From Mariprofundaceae bacterium (lineage in GTDB: Bacteria; Pseudomonadota; Zetaproteobacteria; Mariprofundales; Mariprofundaceae): a DNA stretch of 26,595 nucleotides. A program made the translations under genes and the position numbers. Positions 23,294-26,595 of this stretch are shown here, in pieces. The DNA lies in contig JAUZQL010000191.1 of NCBI GenBank assembly GCA_030950975.1, positions 1-26,595 of the forward strand. The letters run 5' to 3'. Below the pieces are notes generated by a model. That model ran no database searches, was not told where the DNA came from, and saw only the letters and a program-made list of their open reading frames with translations. Numbering within the stretch: position 1 is the stretch's first letter; every line of letters begins with the position of its first letter.

Positions 23294-24550
23294 ATGACAT
23301 TTCAACAATTTGGCTTATCCAATGAATTACTTCGCGCAGTCGAAGATCAAGCTTATACCACCCCAACACCCGTACAAGCACAAGCAATTCCAGTGATTCT
23401 TGATGGCCATGATGTGCTGGCTGGCGCACAAACAGGAACTGGAAAAACAGCAGGGTTTACGCTCCCTATGCTGCATTTGATGCAACAAACACATGATAAA
23501 CGCATGCGTAAACCTGCCATTCGTGCATTGGTGTTGACACCCACACGAGAGTTGGCGGCGCAAGTGGCTGAAAGTATTGCATTGTATGGTCGTTATTTAC
23601 CATTGCGTTCATTGGTTATTTTTGGCGGTGTTGGTGCGAATCCGCAAATTCAGACATTACGTCGTGGTGTGGATATTTTGGTGGCAACACCGGGCAGACT
23701 GTTGGATTTAGCCAATCAAGGTGAAGTAAACTTATCTAAAGTCGAATTTTTTGTATTGGATGAAGCGGATCGCATGTTGGATATGGGTTTTATTCATGAT
23801 ATTCGTAAAGTCTTGAAGATGTTGCCTAAATCACGTCAGAACCTTCTTTTTTCGGCAACATTTTCCAACGAAATTAAGAAACTTGCGGCTAATTTTTTGC
23901 ATCAGCCGAAATATGTTGAAGTTGCACGTAATGAAACGTCCCATCAAGTTACACAGGTCGTTCATCCTGTGAGTAAAAGTAAGAAGCGCGCATTGTTATC
24001 GCATTTGATCAAAGAAGGAAATTGGAATCAAGTGTTGATTTTTACCAAAACCAAACATGGAGCCAACCGTTTGACCACACAGTTGGAACAAGATGGTTTT
24101 ACGGCTGCTGCCATTCATGGCAATAAGAGTCAAACAGCACGTACAAAGGCTTTGGCGGGTTTTAAGGCGAAACAAATTCAAATATTGGTGGCAACAGATA
24201 TTGCAGCCAGAGGTTTGGATATTGATCAATTGCCTTGCGTTGTGAATTATGAGCTACCAAATGTTGCCGAAGATTATGTGCATCGTATTGGGCGTACAGG
24301 TCGGGCTGGCAATAAAGGTGATGCAGTATCTTTGTTGTCTGCGGATGATAAAAAATTATTGATTGGTATTGAACGTTTGATTAAGCAATCGATTCACAAG
24401 GTGTTGGTGGAAGGTTTTGTGCCCAGTGCTGAGGATGATGCAGCTGCGGAAGAAGAAGGTCGTCAAGCGCTTGCGAAACAACAGCAACGTCGTGGTGGTG
24501 GTCGAGGTAAATCCTCTGCACCGCGTAAGCGTCAGCCTAGAAGACGTTAA
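23294..24550 (+). CDS. rhlE: RhlE-type DEAD-box ATP-dependent RNA helicase
   Basis: This encodes 418 residues. Motifs in order are Q motif TPTPVQAQAIP (23-33), Walker A AQTGTGKT (45-52), PTRELA (83-88), TPGR (132-135), DEAD (156-159), SAT (187-189), TDIAARGLDI (301-310) and HRIGRTGR (330-337). A basic low-complexity tail RRGGGRGKSSAPRKRQPRRR ends the protein, as in RhlE-like enzymes that act in ribosome assembly and RNA decay. The frame is open upstream to 23216, but MTFQQFGLSN at 23294 is the family N-terminus. The ribosome binding site is weak. Confidence 0.92.
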   Translation: MTFQQFGLSNELLRAVEDQAYTTPTPVQAQAIPVILDGHDVLAGAQTGTGKTAGFTLPMLHLMQQTHDKRMRKPAIRALVLTPTRELAAQVAESIALYGRYLPLRSLVIFGGVGANPQIQTLRRGVDILVATPGRLLDLANQGEVNLSKVEFFVLDEADRMLDMGFIHDIRKVLKMLPKSRQNLLFSATFSNEIKKLAANFLHQPKYVEVARNETSHQVTQVVHPVSKSKKRALLSHLIKEGNWNQVLIFTKTKHGANRLTTQLEQDGFTAAAIHGNKSQTARTKALAGFKAKQIQILVATDIAARGLDIDQLPCVVNYELPNVAEDYVHRIGRTGRAGNKGDAVSLLSADDKKLLIGIERLIKQSIHKVLVEGFVPSAEDDAAAEEEGRQALAKQQQRRGGGRGKSSAPRKRQPRRR

Positions 24551-24621
24551 GATTCAGCATGTTTTAGCCTCACTGGAAACGATGGGGTGCTGTTAAAGAA
24601 AAAATAAAAAAAGTCTATATT

Positions 24622-24650
24622 TTGTTAGTTTAAGCAAATTTCGCTATGCT
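24622..24650 (+). promoter_or_regulatory. Possible sigma70 promoter of fbp
   Basis: TTGTTA (24622-24627) and TATGCT (24645-24650) are separated by 17 nt, with the fbp ATG at 24694 and GGGAGA in between as ribosome binding site. Each box departs from consensus at two or three positions, so confidence is low. Confidence 0.35.
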
Positions 24651-24693
24651 TCTTCGCCGAGATTTGAGATTGTGTTGAAGGGAGAGTACGACG

Positions 24694-25644
24694 ATGGCAA
24701 TGACATTGAATAATATTGTTGAGCAGGGGAAAAATGGTCCTGCCATGATGCCGATCATTCAAGGTGTAGGACGTGCAGCAATTGAAATTGCAGCCGTGTT
24801 GCGTGGGGCAGTATTTCGTGGAGCTTTGGGTCAAGCTGGTGGTGAAAACGTTCAGGGTGAGCAACAACAAGTCTTGGATGTATTGTCGGATGAAATTTTT
24901 CTAGAAGAAATGCGTGCGACTGGTTTTATTTGCGCTGTTGGTTCTGAAGAACAAGAAAATTTATTGATTATTGAAGAATATAGCCATGCGGATTATTTGG
25001 TATTGGTCGATCCATTGGATGGTTCTTCAAATTTAGATATTGATTGCCCCGTTGGTACTATTTTCTCGATTGTGAAACGTAAAAGTCCAAATGATCAATT
25101 GCCTGACGTATCGGATACATTGCAAGCAGGTCGGGATGTGTTGGCTGCGGGTTATGTTCTTTATGGTCCATCAACGATGTTGGTTTGTTCTGTTGGCGAA
25201 GGTGTAAATGGTTATACCTTTAACCCAAATACAGCTCGTTTTGAATCCAGTCATCCAAATATGACGATTCCTGCAACGGGTGGTTATTATTCTGTCAATG
25301 AATCCAACGCTGATAAGTGGGCGGATGATATGGGCAGTAAATTAGCCAATCTTAAAAAGGAAACAGGTTTAGGTATGCGCTATGTGGGTGCGATGGTGGC
25401 TGATATGCATCGTACCATTCTGAAAGGCGGCATCTTTTTATACCCTGCAGATTCAAAAAATGTCACAGGAAAGTTACGTTTGTTGTATGAAGCGATTCCC
25501 ATGGGCTTTATCATGGAACAAGCAGGTGGAAAATCCATGAGTAGCGATGGTGTTGCTGTGCTGGATATTTTACCTGAAGCCTTGCATCAACGTGTGCCTG
25601 TTTATTTAGGTGCGAATGCAGCTGTGGATACATTGCTAGGTTAA
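24694..25644 (+). CDS. fbp: Class I fructose-1,6-bisphosphatase
   Basis: This encodes 316 residues with the class I signature LVDPLDGSSNLD (104-115), which holds metal-binding residues, the upstream GSEEQ at 83-87, and GGIFLYPADSKN (245-256) and GFIMEQAGGKS (271-281) forming the substrate and metal site. It hydrolyses fructose-1,6-bisphosphate to fructose-6-phosphate in gluconeogenesis and, in autotrophs, the Calvin cycle. No other Calvin genes are in the window, so which pathway dominates cannot be said. GGGAGA precedes the ATG. Confidence 0.95.
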   Translation: MAMTLNNIVEQGKNGPAMMPIIQGVGRAAIEIAAVLRGAVFRGALGQAGGENVQGEQQQVLDVLSDEIFLEEMRATGFICAVGSEEQENLLIIEEYSHADYLVLVDPLDGSSNLDIDCPVGTIFSIVKRKSPNDQLPDVSDTLQAGRDVLAAGYVLYGPSTMLVCSVGEGVNGYTFNPNTARFESSHPNMTIPATGGYYSVNESNADKWADDMGSKLANLKKETGLGMRYVGAMVADMHRTILKGGIFLYPADSKNVTGKLRLLYEAIPMGFIMEQAGGKSMSSDGVAVLDILPEALHQRVPVYLGANAAVDTLLG

Positions 25645-25668
25645 TTAAAATTAGAGTCTTGAGGCAGC

Positions 25669-26364
25669 ATGTTCGATTCTAAGACTTTAGATATATATTT
25701 AAGGGAAATAGGTGTGAAGACACCTGTTTCCCTTCTTTTTTCTGCGCTTGAGCGAGAAAAAAATATTCAACAAGCTGTCAACAAGCCTATTGAAAAGCTT
25801 GTTGAAATAGAAAATTCCATCACGAATTTAGAAACATTGAAACAACAAGCGTTGGTGTGTGAACAGTGTAATTTAGCATCCATGCGATCTTGTGTGAGTT
25901 TTGGTTCGGGTGATAAACATGCAGATGTCTTACTAGTTGCTGATGTGCCACACCTTGATCATCATGCTCAAGATGATGTCTTTACAGGGGATGCTAGCTT
26001 ATTATTGAATCAGATGTTGATGGCAATGGGACTGCAACGTGAGCAGGTTTATGTTACACCGATTATTCAATGTGCTACGCCCGATCATCGGGATCCGAAT
26101 GAACAAGAATGGGAAGCATGTCAAACATGGTTGCAACAAAAAATTCACTGGATTCAACCGAAAGTAATTCTTTTAATGGGGCGCGTTGCTGCTCAAATGG
26201 TGCTTCAATCTGACAAGCCCTTGCATGATTTACGCGGTCAATGGCATGATTATCAAGATGTGCCTGTTCGTGTGTTGTATCATCCGCTTTACCTTTTACG
26301 CTCACCACGTCAAAAACAAGGGATGTGGGAGGATTTACTGGTGGTTCAGGAATGCTTGCGCTGA
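25669..26364 (+). CDS. Divergent family-4-like uracil-DNA glycosylase
   Basis: This encodes 231 residues. Cysteines C64, C67 (CEQCNLA), C135 (IIQCATPDHRDP) and C151 (EWEACQTWL) fit the four-cysteine iron-sulfur cluster of family-4 UDGs, and YHPLYLLRSPRQK (204-216) fits the second catalytic motif (HPSYLLR). The first motif, normally GEAPG...G.PFVG.AG, is weakened to ADVPH (91-95) with VFTGDASLL at 104-112, so glycosylase activity is uncertain. The N-terminal 55 residues are a helical extension. The 3' end overlaps the convergent CorC-like gene by 19 nt. Confidence 0.75.
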   Translation: MFDSKTLDIYLREIGVKTPVSLLFSALEREKNIQQAVNKPIEKLVEIENSITNLETLKQQALVCEQCNLASMRSCVSFGSGDKHADVLLVADVPHLDHHAQDDVFTGDASLLLNQMLMAMGLQREQVYVTPIIQCATPDHRDPNEQEWEACQTWLQQKIHWIQPKVILLMGRVAAQMVLQSDKPLHDLRGQWHDYQDVPVRVLYHPLYLLRSPRQKQGMWEDLLVVQECLR

Positions 26365-26595
26365 TCAGCTTTGTTAATGCGAATACGCTGAACCCAATGA
26401 TCTACGATACTTAAAATTTCCAAATGAAGCTGTTCAACGGCTAAGCTTACAAGGCTATCAGGCTGTTTACCCAAAATCTCAACCATCAAACCACCCACAG
26501 TGGTTGCACCTGTCTCAGGTAAATCACTATCTAATATTTGATTGATATCATGGACATTCGCAGTGGCAGTGACCACCAAAGAACCATCGGGTTGT
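26346..26595 (-). CDS. CorC/HlyC family protein, C-terminal fragment
   Basis: The minus-strand frame is open to the window edge and ends with TGA at 26348-26346. The visible residues (PDGSLVVTATANVHDINQIL, LPETGATTVGGLMVEILG, LHLEILSIVDHWVQRIRI) match the transporter-associated CorC_HlyC domain that ends CNNM/TlyC/CorC proteins, which are linked to magnesium and cobalt transport or hemolysin-like function. The N-terminal CBS and membrane parts lie beyond the window. The short C-terminal tail after IRI is basic (KADQRKHS). Confidence 0.85.
   Translation of the reverse strand, partial: QPDGSLVVTATANVHDINQILDSDLPETGATTVGGLMVEILGKQPDSLVSLAVEQLHLEILSIVDHWVQRIRINKADQRKHS

Noticed and set aside
24595..24612. 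A-rich run after the helicase gene as an intrinsic terminator
   Set aside because: No GC-rich stem stands next to it, and an A-run on the plus strand is not a U-tract for plus-strand transcripts.
1..26595. CRISPR arrays, tRNA or rRNA genes, insertion sequences, prophage or transposase genes
   Set aside because: I saw no regularly spaced repeats, no cloverleaf or rRNA segments, and no transposase or integrase motifs; nearly all sequence is explained by ordinary chromosomal genes.

Overview
The window is a compact, moderately AT-rich bacterial chromosome segment with short intergenic gaps and three gene blocks. Block 1 (1-6504, plus strand) is the distal spc operon and the alpha operon: rplR (partial), rpsE, rpmD, rplO, secY, adk, infA, rpmJ, rpsM, rpsK, rpsD, rpoA and rplQ, closed by a strong intrinsic terminator at 6526-6558. 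The gene content is proteobacterial, but secY is followed by adk-infA-rpmJ with no map. S4, L36 and adenylate kinase all keep their cysteine (zinc-type) motifs.

Block 2 (6586-10920) holds a plus-strand UPF0104/YbhN-type membrane protein that meets, with no intergenic base, a minus-strand protein with two cyclic-nucleotide-binding-like domains. Upstream of that protein on the minus strand are an M24 (Xaa-Pro-type) metallopeptidase and a YihY/BrkB membrane protein. A 184-bp divergent gap with a 13-nt perfect palindrome separates yihY from the next block.

Block 3 (11105-23109, plus strand) is a flagellar cluster: an NtrC-type response regulator with no kinase beside it, an exported TPR-like protein, a FleQ/FlrA-type sigma54 activator with a degenerate receiver, then flgB-flgC-fliE-fliF-fliG-fliH-fliI-fliJ and a MotE-like protein. 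Most neighbours overlap or sit within about 40 bp. The layout suggests that the activators control assembly of the rod, MS-ring, C-ring and export ATPase parts encoded downstream, possibly with sigma54.

Block 4 (23294-26595) holds a RhlE-type DEAD-box RNA helicase, class I fructose-1,6-bisphosphatase, a divergent family-4-like uracil-DNA glycosylase, and the C-terminus of a CorC/HlyC family protein entering from the right on the minus strand.

The organism is a motile Gram-negative proteobacterium. A FleQ-type regulator placed directly before flgBC-fliE, the adk-infA insertion after secY, and MotE at the cluster end together suggest a lineage outside the classical enteric group. A Zetaproteobacterium is one possibility, but that is a low-confidence inference, not something the sequence proves.

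Most of the window is ordinary core genome. I did not find a convincing undescribed system. The points most worth a second look are the exported TPR protein inside the flagellar regulatory region, the sigma54-like site that collides with its ribosome binding site, the altered activator motifs, the altered glycosylase active-site motif, and the cNMP-binding protein with no output domain.
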